A DNA stretch of 7,017 nt from Anaerolineales bacterium UBA2232 (GCA_002348045.1 DDYO01000250.1:1-7017), one strand, 5' to 3'. Counted from the stretch's first letter, positions 1 through 7,015 are shown. Notes: a model not told the origin generated them from the letters alone. Program-made: numbers and translations.

Positions 1-192
1 GTCCAGGCTACCACCGGCCCTCGCGAGTCGGCCTGCTCGCTCTGTCAGGAAACCCCCGTTGAGGCTGCCCACCGAGGTGCCGTAGATCGCATCCGGGACG
101 AATCCCGATTCCAGCAACTCGGCGATGGCGCCGGCCTGGAAACTCCCTTTGATGGAACCGCCACTCAAGACAAGCGCTCGCTTTGTGCTCAT
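1..192 (-). CDS. Patatin-like phospholipase, N-terminal part (cut by window edge)
   Basis: This is the first 64 residues of a patatin-family lipid acyl hydrolase; the rest lies beyond the left edge. Two hallmarks are visible. One is the oxyanion-hole loop near residues 9-21 (LSGGSIKGSFQAG). The other is the nucleophile elbow GTSVG at residues 38-42, with Ser40 as the predicted catalytic serine. The catalytic Asp (DG[GA]) would be further on and cannot be checked. Bacterial patatins usually read GGGxKG in the first loop; here the third glycine is Ser13, a mild departure. There is no signal peptide, so a cytosolic enzyme acting on membrane phospholipids or acyl esters is expected. The ATG at 192-190 is preceded by GGAGG (204-200) at good spacing. 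The gene starts 44 bases after the stop of the glycosidase-peptidase gene and is probably cotranscribed with it. In bacterial immune operons, patatins often act as membrane-degrading effectors; that role here is inferred from context. Confidence 0.9.
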   Translation of the reverse strand, partial: MSTKRALVLSGGSIKGSFQAGAIAELLESGFVPDAIYGTSVGSLNGGFLTERAGRLARAGGSLD

Positions 193-236
193 TCGTTGTC
201 CTCCACTGTCGGCTAACTGGATGTCTGAATGCTGCC

Positions 237-3059
237 TCAGATGCTCTTGAGCCGGGACACCTGCTTGTCGGGCACAAGCGCAACGAAGTCTGGGCGGTCA
301 AACTCGTGGGCACTCCCCCATCCCTCCAGGAACCGCTGGTTGCGCCAGACGAAGTACGTCCCCATACCCCGGCGCGCGCCACGAAATAGGGGATCGTGCA
401 CGAAGATATGCTCATCGTCAAAGCCAACTACTACGACGAAGTGCACGTCGGCGTAGTAGTTTCCGGCGATCTCGTCCCATTTGACGTAGTTGACCAGGAC
501 AACAAAGGGGGTGTCTTGCTGTATGAAATCCCGTAGCCCCTGAAGGGCCTCGTCGCTGTTCTGGTATTCGAGGCGGCGAACGCTAACGCCTTCTCCTTGA
601 CCGATCTTTTCCATTTCCCCCAAGAACGTGAAAGCGCCGACCTCCTTGTCTGGCAGATGGTGCTGGTAGAGTTCATCCACGGTCACCTGCTCGCTTAGGG
701 CTTTGTCTGCATTGAGGATCATTGCCATGCAGGCAGGACCGCAATCCGCCTGGTGTGTCTGCGCTGTTTCATCAAACTGCGAGATATAGGGCACGTCCAG
801 CTTGACCATCGTATGGGCTATATCGGTCTGTTCATTGAGGCGCTCGTTATCAAAGCGCAGCTGCTTCATCGCGTCGACAACGGTGCGGGGACGCAACCCG
901 CCCCCGATTTCCTCGATCCACCCATCGTGGCGGAATGGGGCGTGATAGTGCCCAATCATGCCGCCGACCGAAATGCACCAGGGGCACATCGCTCGCAACG
1001 GGGAGTTCTGCTCAAGCCACCGGAACATCTCCACCACGCGCTGCGCATGTTCCTCACCTGTGCTGAGGCGAATGTGACCTTCCATTGAGGTCGACTCGGG
1101 GGTGAAGACGCCGCCTTCAGTAGAGATCACAGGGATGTCGTCAATAGGGACATCCGCCCCAAAATGCTCCCTGAAGGCGCGCAGCACGACTTCGTATCCA
1201 CGCAAGGTCATGTCCCAGACTGTTGCATCGGACCTGTAAGGATCGAAATCCGCAGGCTGTTCGAAGGTTGCGGCATGGACAGCGATCCACCCACCACGCT
1301 GGAAGATATCGAGGGTAGCGGCGTGATGGCGTTGGGCAAGGTAGCCGACGACCTTCTGGATGAAGAAGACGGATGAGTACAACGGATTGGAGCCGCCGCG
1401 CCAATCCGTTGCCCCAAAGGCATAGAAGGCAGGTCTGACACCAACCTCCAGTGCCTTCTGTGCATCCCTGACCCAGGTCTCGGCGATCATGCGGATGACT
1501 TCAGGATTCGTATGGCGCATCGGCGTATACCCTTCCCGATTGCGCCAGGGATCCTTCCACTCGATGTCCAGGTTGGGTTCATTGCCGATCTCGGCCCAGA
1601 CGATGCCTGCGCCGGCATAGTGCCGCATCTTCTCGAACTGGTGGTCGGGCAATGGATCGGGAAATTGTGGGAATGTCAGGTAGCGGATAATCGGTTCGAT
1701 CCCCTCCGCTTTCAGCCGCTTGCACCAGGCGAAAATCGAGTGAGGGCCAAGGTCATCCGCGCCGTTATCGCATTGCTTGTACCACTTGATGCCCATCTCT
1801 TTGAGGTACTCGATCCACGTGTCCCACATGTGAGGTGGGGGAGCGGCTGTGCCGGGAGCGCCGTGGATACCGATAGCGGCACCGTGCCCGCCCTTCTTGG
1901 ACCTGCCTTTCCCCTTGTCCGCCAGAGCATCGACGTACAGCTGAACGAGTTGCTCCGAGCTATAGGTTTCCAGCGCTGTGATGATCGCCTGGCGATGGTC
2001 ATCAGCCAATGGCCAGTGCCTGATCGGTGGTCCTGAATACGGAAGGGGCCGCAAGCTGTTATCGAAAACTGACCACAGGCCTGCTTCCCCGAGCCACTCA
2101 TCGTAGGAAGCATCCGCACGCACAGCGATCAGGGCTGCCGCATTGATCACGTCTTGCCACGTGTAATCGGGCTGCGGGGGAACTTCGGGGGTGATTCCTG
2201 GCGCATATAGAACGGGAATCTGGGCGATGGCTGCATACTCCGGCTCTCCCATGTGTGGCTTCAGATCACCTCCCCAGATATCACACCCTAACCGGAAAAA
2301 GGAGATGCCGGTAGCCCCATTGGCCCACGCCAGATTTCCCTGCTGGATGATCTCCTCGGGTGTTGGTCGCCGCGAATGCTCTCCAAAGGCCTGCAGCATG
2401 GGGACAATGGGCTTGTCGTATGGACCCAAGTTACGGAACGCCACGTCCAGATGGGTCTTGATGGAATAGTCTGTACTGAACAGGATAGGGTAAACCATAG
2501 GATGCAGGCTATCGACGAATGGGATCCAGGGATCCACCCAGAATCCGAAGTCCCTGTTTCGCCTGCCATCCAGGATCATCCCGATGTGGAAGCCGTTCGG
2601 CACGCCTGCCCGCACCTTGCCCATGAGGTCCCTGACTTCGTCGGGCGTGCCCAGCCAGTAATACGACCCATGCTCAACGTCAAGCAGTAGGGACGTGATG
2701 CCTGGCACGGAAGCTGCGGCAACAAACTTCTCCGCCTCCTTCTGGATGTCCGGCGATTGCATGGCTTCGGGCGGACGTTTGGCGCGCGGCACGCCCCATA
2801 CGTGAACCTCAAGACCGTACTGCGCGAATTCGTCCACCCATTGCCGAATGCGGGTCACGACGGTCACGGCTTGTGGGCTGGGATCGGCGTTCCCGAGGTG
2901 CCCCTGCCAACTGACCCCGTTGCTGGTCTTGAGCATGACCCCCGCGACGTTGGGCACCTTGGCTCGCAGCAATCTTGCCAGACCATCAATCGTCTCGCCC
3001 GGCGTTGTGCTGGGCACCCAGTCGACCAACAGGATTCTGCCATCATACGGTGTACTCAT
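237..3059 (-). CDS. Two-barrel glycosidase-like protein with C-terminal C39-like cysteine peptidase domain
   Basis: This 940-residue protein has three visible parts. Residues 1-285 look like a TIM barrel: regularly spaced hydrophobic strands, LLLDVEHG at 124-131 (Asp127 and Glu129 are candidate acids) and HPMVYP at 186-191. Residues 300-380 form a helical linker (WQDVINAA, YSGPPI). Residues 390-735 resemble a clan GH-A glycoside hydrolase, with IGNEP at 491-495 (Glu494 the likely acid/base) and ISTEGG at 645-650 (Glu648 a likely nucleophile). Residues 750-930 resemble a C39-like papain-fold peptidase, with Cys773 in DCGPAC, His873 in DVHFVVVVGF and Asp889 in HDP. No ABC-transporter domain is present, unlike bacteriocin exporters. 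There is no signal peptide or membrane segment, which is odd for a polysaccharide or peptidoglycan hydrolase and suggests a cytosolic substrate or unconventional release. The specific glycosidase family and the substrate are not recognised. The frame is open upstream to an ATG at 3116, but the ATG at 3059 has GGAGG at ideal spacing and starts at the first strand of the barrel. Confidence 0.88.
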   Translation of the reverse strand: MSTPYDGRILLVDWVPSTTPGETIDGLARLLRAKVPNVAGVMLKTSNGVSWQGHLGNADPSPQAVTVVTRIRQWVDEFAQYGLEVHVWGVPRAKRPPEAMQSPDIQKEAEKFVAAASVPGITSLLLDVEHGSYYWLGTPDEVRDLMGKVRAGVPNGFHIGMILDGRRNRDFGFWVDPWIPFVDSLHPMVYPILFSTDYSIKTHLDVAFRNLGPYDKPIVPMLQAFGEHSRRPTPEEIIQQGNLAWANGATGISFFRLGCDIWGGDLKPHMGEPEYAAIAQIPVLYAPGITPEVPPQPDYTWQDVINAAALIAVRADASYDEWLGEAGLWSVFDNSLRPLPYSGPPIRHWPLADDHRQAIITALETYSSEQLVQLYVDALADKGKGRSKKGGHGAAIGIHGAPGTAAPPPHMWDTWIEYLKEMGIKWYKQCDNGADDLGPHSIFAWCKRLKAEGIEPIIRYLTFPQFPDPLPDHQFEKMRHYAGAGIVWAEIGNEPNLDIEWKDPWRNREGYTPMRHTNPEVIRMIAETWVRDAQKALEVGVRPAFYAFGATDWRGGSNPLYSSVFFIQKVVGYLAQRHHAATLDIFQRGGWIAVHAATFEQPADFDPYRSDATVWDMTLRGYEVVLRAFREHFGADVPIDDIPVISTEGGVFTPESTSMEGHIRLSTGEEHAQRVVEMFRWLEQNSPLRAMCPWCISVGGMIGHYHAPFRHDGWIEEIGGGLRPRTVVDAMKQLRFDNERLNEQTDIAHTMVKLDVPYISQFDETAQTHQADCGPACMAMILNADKALSEQVTVDELYQHHLPDKEVGAFTFLGEMEKIGQGEGVSVRRLEYQNSDEALQGLRDFIQQDTPFVVLVNYVKWDEIAGNYYADVHFVVVVGFDDEHIFVHDPLFRGARRGMGTYFVWRNQRFLEGWGSAHEFDRPDFVALVPDKQVSRLKSI

Positions 3060-3065
3060 CGTGTA

Positions 3066-3070
3066 CCTCC
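3066..3070 (-). promoter_or_regulatory. Ribosome binding site that fixes the glycosidase-peptidase start
   Basis: The minus strand reads GGAGG here, six bases before the ATG at 3059-3057. It decides between this start and the in-frame ATG at 3116-3114, which has no comparable site and would add 19 residues that lie across an inverted repeat and look unlike a domain. Confidence 0.8.
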
Positions 3071-3074
3071 GTCC

Positions 3075-3124
3075 CAGCGGATGTGGGCAAGCGACCGCAT
3101 CCACCCGAACATCCACACCCGCTG
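3075..3124 (-). repeat. Imperfect 12-bp inverted repeat in the spacer before the glycosidase-peptidase gene
   Basis: On the minus strand the arms are CAGCGGGTGTGG (3124-3113) and CCACATCCGCTG (3086-3075). All 12 positions can pair in RNA, with one G-U wobble, around a 26-base loop. The second arm ends four bases before the GGAGG ribosome binding site. No run of T follows, so this is not a canonical intrinsic terminator. It could be an mRNA processing or stability stem, a translational control element, or a dyad operator. The long loop makes a simple hairpin less certain. Confidence 0.5.
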
Positions 3125-3137
3125 CGCTGTTTCGGTG

Positions 3138-3410
3138 TCATCGTTCCGATCTACCGTGCCGGCGCACCAGGTCCTGGATGGCACGGTCGACACTCCTGTC
3201 AAGCTCGCGTCGTCGTTGGTGGGCGCTGGGAGATTCCGCCGTGGGGCGGCTATCCAGCACGTGGGAGAACCGCTCCAAGTGCTCGATAGCGTCCGGCGAC
3301 CCAACGCGTCCCAGGACCGTGACCAGCCGCTTCTGCAGCCACTCGCTGGACCAAACCGGCGGGTGGTCCTCCCCCTGCCGTTGAAAGCCCAGTTTCCGCC
3401 ACAGAATCTC
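3138..3410 (-). pseudogene. In-frame continuation of the NTPase after its TAG: 90 HEAT-like codons ending in TGA
   Basis: Directly after the TAG at 3413-3411, the same frame runs open for 90 codons to a TGA at 3140-3138. The predicted peptide looks like helical repeat protein and not random translation. EILWRKLGF fits as the missing second helix of the HEAT repeat begun at NTPase residues 717-733. QKRLVTVLGRVGSPDA parallels KQRVLYILGRM in an earlier repeat, and ELDRSVDRAIQDLVRR forms a last amphipathic helix. No in-frame ATG, or GTG/TTG with a well-placed ribosome binding site, lies at its beginning, so independent translation is unlikely. The simplest reading is that the gene originally encoded about 829 residues and carries a nonsense change at codon 739. 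A sequencing or assembly error, or amber readthrough, would also fit. Confidence 0.6.
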
Positions 3411-5627
3411 CTAGGGGTCCTGCACCGGCGCCAGCAACCAGATCATGTCAACCGCGCGCCCCTTGACTCTCCAGTCTGAAGACTCCAGCCCTCTCTGCAC
3501 CAGAGCTCGTCCCTCTTCCGCCCTCATCCGCCCCAGGATGTACAGGACGCGCTGTTTGTCACTTACCGTGTCAGTCTCACCAAACCATGTGACCAGGCCG
3601 GGGATGATAGTGCGATCGTTCAGTGTGATGAGTGCATCAGCCGCGGCCCAACGGACTTTGAAGTCGGCAGTCCGAAGGATCCTGAGCAAGACTGGTGTGG
3701 CCTTCGAGCTCTTCGTCTCACCCAGTGTCAAGGCAACTACGCTCTTCACCCGCGCGTTGTCCACGTCGCTGAACAGCTCGTCGAGCCGGGAGACCGCCTG
3801 CTCTGCGGGCAGATCCAGCGCGGCAACGCTGGCGTCAATGATCTCATCCAGCCGAGGCCGGATTCCGGCGATCCGTTGTTCCTTCAGTCTGGGCCGCAAC
3901 TGAGTCAGCCGCCTAAGTACCTTCTGCATCACCAGGCTGTTCGGCCCACGGCCGTGGATCACCTGCAGGTAGAACGTTACTGCTCGCTCAGGCGGAATCA
4001 CTACTTCCACCCTCTCCAGGTCCTCAACAAAAGGCATATGCCAGCCCGCCCCTTGCAGCCGTGCATTCATGAAGCCATCTGTCAGCACCCATTCCAGCCT
4101 GTCAGATAACTCAGCGTCAAGAACGTGTTGCACAATGTAACTGAGACTGTACACATCGTCGCATTCAGACCAGTCATCGCCGTAGATCGCAAGGACGTAG
4201 GCCACGATCTTGCGATGCCACTCGCTGGGATCCAGGTAGCAGTCGGGGCATTGTGTCCACGTCTCCCGCGCAGTGAGGAACTCGGGGAAGGTGCTGTGGT
4301 ACAACCGGTAGCGGCCATCCTCGTGATCCAGAAACTGCCCCAGCCTCTCCAGACCTCCGGACAGCCAGCGATTCTCGGTCAGTATGTGGCCGAAATCCCT
4401 GATCTGTTCCATCGTTGGGGGCTCCTTCACCACCGATAGCACGCCCAGGATGGGCTGATACAGACCCTCCCAGGCCGGCACGTAGTGCCACTCGTCAGGC
4501 GCGGGGCCGCGCACTTCCACGACTTGGCCTTCGACATGTCTCCTGATCTGCCTCAGGAAGAACGCATACAGTGCCGCCAATCCAGCCGGCAATGCCTCAG
4601 CGCTCAGCAGTCGGGTCAACCGCTCATCGTTTCCTGTTGACATAGCCTGCTCAATCGCTCGGAAGAGGGCCGCCAGGTACTGGAAGTTGCCTTCGGCCCT
4701 GTCGACTGCTCTGTCCACGAAGGCATCGGGTGACGGCCTCTGACCAGTCAGAGCACTACTCACCGGCTCGTGGGCTACAAAGCTGTTGGCGTAGCGGCTC
4801 AAGTCGTCCCGCACCTGCCTCGATTGGGGGGAGATGGTTTCCTCTCTCAACCAGTGCCGCTGCCGCCGCCTGAATTCGTGCAGAGCATCGTCGGGCCGCG
4901 AACTCAGGACGAAGCGCACATTCGATGGAAGCCCGGGGCAGGAGGCGAGCCAGTCCAGTACGCTGTCGTGGCCACGGTAGTAGCGCAGCTCATCCAGCGC
5001 GTCGACCAATACCACAATCCGGGCGGCTGGATCCTCTTTTAGGAGTACCTCAGCCGGATCCAGAAGGGCCAGATACTGCAGATTGCCCAACTCCAGAAAG
5101 CGCTCCTCGGCAACCATCCGCCGAACCGATAAGCCCTCCAGGTCGCCGGAGACGACCTGGACCTGTTGCTCGACCTGAAGCATAGTCCGGTAGAAGGGAG
5201 AGACATACAGATCCTCCACGCTAATGCCAGTGACCTTGCCGCCGGTCCGTAGGTCGCCGATCCGCTGCTTGACCACAACCTCCAACCGATCTGGTCGGAA
5301 AAGCCGAGAGCGCCGTGCCGCCAACTGATGACCCAAGGTGAACAGGAAGGAGCGGGCGTCGCCGCTGCTCAGGGGTGTCTGACTGTCACGGCGTATGAAG
5401 TAGCGGGGCCAGTCGGGGTGCATGTCAGCAAGCCATGCCATCAAGGCGGTCTTGCCCGCGCCGGGCTCAGCGGTTAACAGCACAAAACGGCAGCTGGGAT
5501 CTCCGATCGCCTCCAACACCGCGCGTTCCAACCAGGGGCGCGCTGTGAAGAGAGATGCTCCCAGATAGGACTCAATGAGGCTATCGTAGAACAGATCGTG
5601 CCCGGCTGTATCCGAGCCAGTTCCCAT
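3411..5627 (-). CDS. STAND/NACHT-type P-loop NTPase with C-terminal HEAT-like repeats
   Basis: This 738-residue signalling NTPase is probably a cytosolic nucleotide-dependent switch. Residues 53-60 (AEPGAGKT) are the Walker A motif. Residues 204-214 (IVVLVDALDEL) are a Walker B with the Asp plus Asp-Glu pattern typical of NACHT proteins. RFVLSSRP at 238-245 is the sensor-1 strand. GNFQYLAAL at 313-321 and YHSTFPEFL at 443-451 match the helical and winged-helix parts of STAND proteins. An insert at 117-172 between the Walker motifs contains two valine-rich, glycine-containing segments. Residues 624-738 form HEAT-like helical repeats, probably the ligand-sensing or partner-binding end. The stop codon cuts the last repeat between its two helices, and the reading frame continues beyond it (see 3138-3410). 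No effector domain is fused at the N-terminus, so output probably comes from neighbouring genes. The ATG at 5627-5625 has GGAGG at 5638-5634. The gene follows the TPR gene by 75 bases. Confidence 0.9.
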   Translation of the reverse strand: MGTGSDTAGHDLFYDSLIESYLGASLFTARPWLERAVLEAIGDPSCRFVLLTAEPGAGKTALMAWLADMHPDWPRYFIRRDSQTPLSSGDARSFLFTLGHQLAARRSRLFRPDRLEVVVKQRIGDLRTGGKVTGISVEDLYVSPFYRTMLQVEQQVQVVSGDLEGLSVRRMVAEERFLELGNLQYLALLDPAEVLLKEDPAARIVVLVDALDELRYYRGHDSVLDWLASCPGLPSNVRFVLSSRPDDALHEFRRRQRHWLREETISPQSRQVRDDLSRYANSFVAHEPVSSALTGQRPSPDAFVDRAVDRAEGNFQYLAALFRAIEQAMSTGNDERLTRLLSAEALPAGLAALYAFFLRQIRRHVEGQVVEVRGPAPDEWHYVPAWEGLYQPILGVLSVVKEPPTMEQIRDFGHILTENRWLSGGLERLGQFLDHEDGRYRLYHSTFPEFLTARETWTQCPDCYLDPSEWHRKIVAYVLAIYGDDWSECDDVYSLSYIVQHVLDAELSDRLEWVLTDGFMNARLQGAGWHMPFVEDLERVEVVIPPERAVTFYLQVIHGRGPNSLVMQKVLRRLTQLRPRLKEQRIAGIRPRLDEIIDASVAALDLPAEQAVSRLDELFSDVDNARVKSVVALTLGETKSSKATPVLLRILRTADFKVRWAAADALITLNDRTIIPGLVTWFGETDTVSDKQRVLYILGRMRAEEGRALVQRGLESSDWRVKGRAVDMIWLLAPVQDP

Positions 5628-5702
5628 AGGTCGCCTCCGGGCAGTCTCGGCAAGGTCTGGATCGAAGATGGCTCACTATCTTGCGATACGACTGCGCCTC
5701 AG

Positions 5703-6806
5703 CTACTCATTCGCGTCGCACCGTCCCTCCAGCCACAGGATGCGCTGTCCGATGGCGAGGATGGAACGTCCTGAGAAAGCGGGATCACCCGGAGCCACGC
5801 GATAGGCTTCCCGCCATGCCTGTAATGCCTTTTTGCACCACGCGCCACTGTGGTCCGGTTCTGCCTTCATCTTACCCTCAAACGCAAGAGCCAGATCGTG
5901 GTAAGCTGCCGCGTAGGACGGCGCCAACTCTGTCGCTCGACTATATGCGGCAATGGCGCGATCAAGGTTCCCCCGGGCATATTCGACATTCCCCAACCCA
6001 TTGTGGGCGGAGGGGTTGCCCGGATCCAGTTGCGCCACATGGCTGAAGAATCGAGCCGCTTCCTCATAGTATGCCTGTTGCTCCGATGGATTGCCTCGCG
6101 CTTCCGCGATCTGGGCCAGCGTCTTGGCAATGTACCCGCGCAGCGTCAGTGCTTGAGGGCTGAGCGGGTCAGTGTGCATGGCGGCTGTGCGGGCATCTGC
6201 AAGCTTCCCAATCGCTGCGCACTCATCTCCTGCTTGTAACTCTTCCGTCGCCCGGCTCTGCTGTAGCCAAACGATGGCCTCATAAGCGTCCGAGTACTCT
6301 GGATCTGCCTGTGTCGCCTGCCGGAAGTAGTCGACTGCCTCCCCGTATTGACGACGGGAAGCTGCCAATCGACCAAGGTTATACAACGCTTGCGGTGAAG
6401 CCGGTACGCCTCGCGCCGCAACTTCCTTCTGTGCAGCCGTGATCTGCTCAATCTGATCGCTGACATTCCCCGGGAGCGGCTGTGAGCCAAGGTTCCGTAT
6501 GGCCACTTGGTCCACACCTGGTTGAACCGTCAGCGTTTTCAGAAAGGCGTCCAGAAACGCCGGGCCCAATTCCATTGTGATGTTGACGATGTGCTGCTGG
6601 TTCACAATGCTGCCTTGCTCAAATATGGCCTTGAGTTCGTCTACCTTTACGCCGATGACATTCGCCGCGCCTTCTATTTCCTCGACATCCTGAACCACTG
6701 AGATCCCTGGTAGTGGCTGAGATACTTCTGGGATCTCCTTCTCGCACTCTGGGCAGAGGCGAGCCTCTTCAGGAAGATCATCGTGTCCGCAACTTGGGCA
6801 CTTCAC
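5703..6806 (-). CDS. Zinc-ribbon and tetratricopeptide-repeat protein
   Basis: This 367-residue protein has no obvious catalytic domain and is probably a scaffold or adaptor. Residues 3-21 form a zinc ribbon with two CxxC pairs (Cys3, Cys6, Cys18, Cys21). Residues 37-75 hold a valine-rich segment (VIGVKVDEL, then GSIVNQQHIVNI) that resembles an insert in the adjacent NTPase. Residues 80-95 look like an amphipathic helix. TPR-type helical hairpins cover about 137-342; the clearest are 137-170 (NLGRLAASRRQYGEAVDYF, ending in DPE) and 265-298 (GLGNVEYARGNLDRAIAAY). The less regular stretch at 185-262 is probably degenerate TPR. There is no signal peptide or membrane segment. The start is GTG at 6806-6804, preceded by AAGGAG at 6819-6814. 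An in-frame ATG start at the zinc ribbon is absent, and the first cysteine pair requires this GTG. It is the first confidently identified gene of the operon, 75 bases upstream of the NTPase. Confidence 0.87.
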   Translation of the reverse strand: MKCPSCGHDDLPEEARLCPECEKEIPEVSQPLPGISVVQDVEEIEGAANVIGVKVDELKAIFEQGSIVNQQHIVNITMELGPAFLDAFLKTLTVQPGVDQVAIRNLGSQPLPGNVSDQIEQITAAQKEVAARGVPASPQALYNLGRLAASRRQYGEAVDYFRQATQADPEYSDAYEAIVWLQQSRATEELQAGDECAAIGKLADARTAAMHTDPLSPQALTLRGYIAKTLAQIAEARGNPSEQQAYYEEAARFFSHVAQLDPGNPSAHNGLGNVEYARGNLDRAIAAYSRATELAPSYAAAYHDLALAFEGKMKAEPDHSGAWCKKALQAWREAYRVAPGDPAFSGRSILAIGQRILWLEGRCDANE

Positions 6807-7015
6807 AGGGTATCTCCTTCAACTGGAAACAGGAAGCGGCGATATGGGCTTCGAAAACCCAGACCCCCAGGACGGAGCGTGGTAGACCCCAGATCGCTTT
6901 GCATGTGGTGATTGCCTCCTGTGGAAGAATCAGCTGGCTCACCTTCTTGTTTTCCAGTGGCGTGGTCGGTCGGGGTAGTCCGCGGTGAGCTAGGCCATGC
7001 GCGATATTCACGTAC
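6803..7015 (-). other. Possible 3' end of an upstream gene, overlapping the TPR start by GTGA
   Basis: A minus-strand frame is open from the right edge (first full codon at 7015) for 70 codons and stops with TGA at 6805-6803. It shares four bases (GTGA) with the GTG start of the TPR gene, the classic geometry of translationally coupled genes. The peptide is hydrophilic and low in recognisable structure at first (TTPTDHATGKQEGEPADSS), then ends with LGFRSPYRRFLFPVEGDTL; no family is recognised. A second minus-strand frame is also open across this stretch (from the edge to a TGA at 6778-6780, 28 bases inside the TPR gene) and has somewhat higher third-position GC, so the choice is not settled. 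Nothing else supportable (promoter, RNA gene or repeat) was seen in these 210 bases; it may simply be a leader region. Confidence 0.3.
6814..6819 (-). promoter_or_regulatory. Ribosome binding site for the GTG-started TPR gene
   Basis: The minus strand reads AAGGAG, seven bases before the GTG at 6806-6804. It supports a non-ATG start directly in front of the zinc-ribbon cysteines. Confidence 0.75.

Noticed and set aside
8..427. A 139-codon minus-strand frame over the patatin start
   Set aside because: It overlaps two real genes in a different phase. The patatin frame carries the family motifs and this one carries none.
1512..2036. A 174-codon open frame on the plus strand
   Set aside because: It is the complement of the well-supported clan GH-A-like domain, has no ribosome binding site context and resembles no family.
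3060..3116. An N-terminal extension of 19 residues on the glycosidase-peptidase gene (ATG at 3116)
   Set aside because: It has no good ribosome binding site, its codons overlap the inverted repeat, and the peptide looks like translated spacer. The ATG at 3059 has GGAGG at ideal spacing.
3250..3402. A separate small gene starting at GTG 3402 after the AGGAG that overlaps the NTPase stop
   Set aside because: Spacing to the AGGAG is acceptable, but the 50-residue product is Gly/Ala/Pro-rich with no structural pattern, while the frame in phase with the NTPase gives convincing HEAT-like helices.
3411..3413. Genome-wide reassignment of TAG to an amino acid
   Set aside because: The TPR gene also ends in TAG (5705-5703), and reading through it gives only eight more codons before another TAG, so TAG appears to be a normal stop here.
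2757..3479. A 240-codon open frame on the plus strand spanning the gene junction
   Set aside because: It crosses the start of one real gene and the end of another on the opposite strand, and its composition is that of antisense translation in GC-rich DNA.
5628..5702. Possible terminator or promoter between the TPR and NTPase genes
   Set aside because: No stable stem followed by T residues and no convincing -35/-10 pair was seen; the 75-base gap fits cotranscription.
6713..6988. Plus-strand open frame of 91 codons near the right edge
   Set aside because: It runs antisense across the TPR start and zinc ribbon, with no ribosome binding site or recognisable domain.
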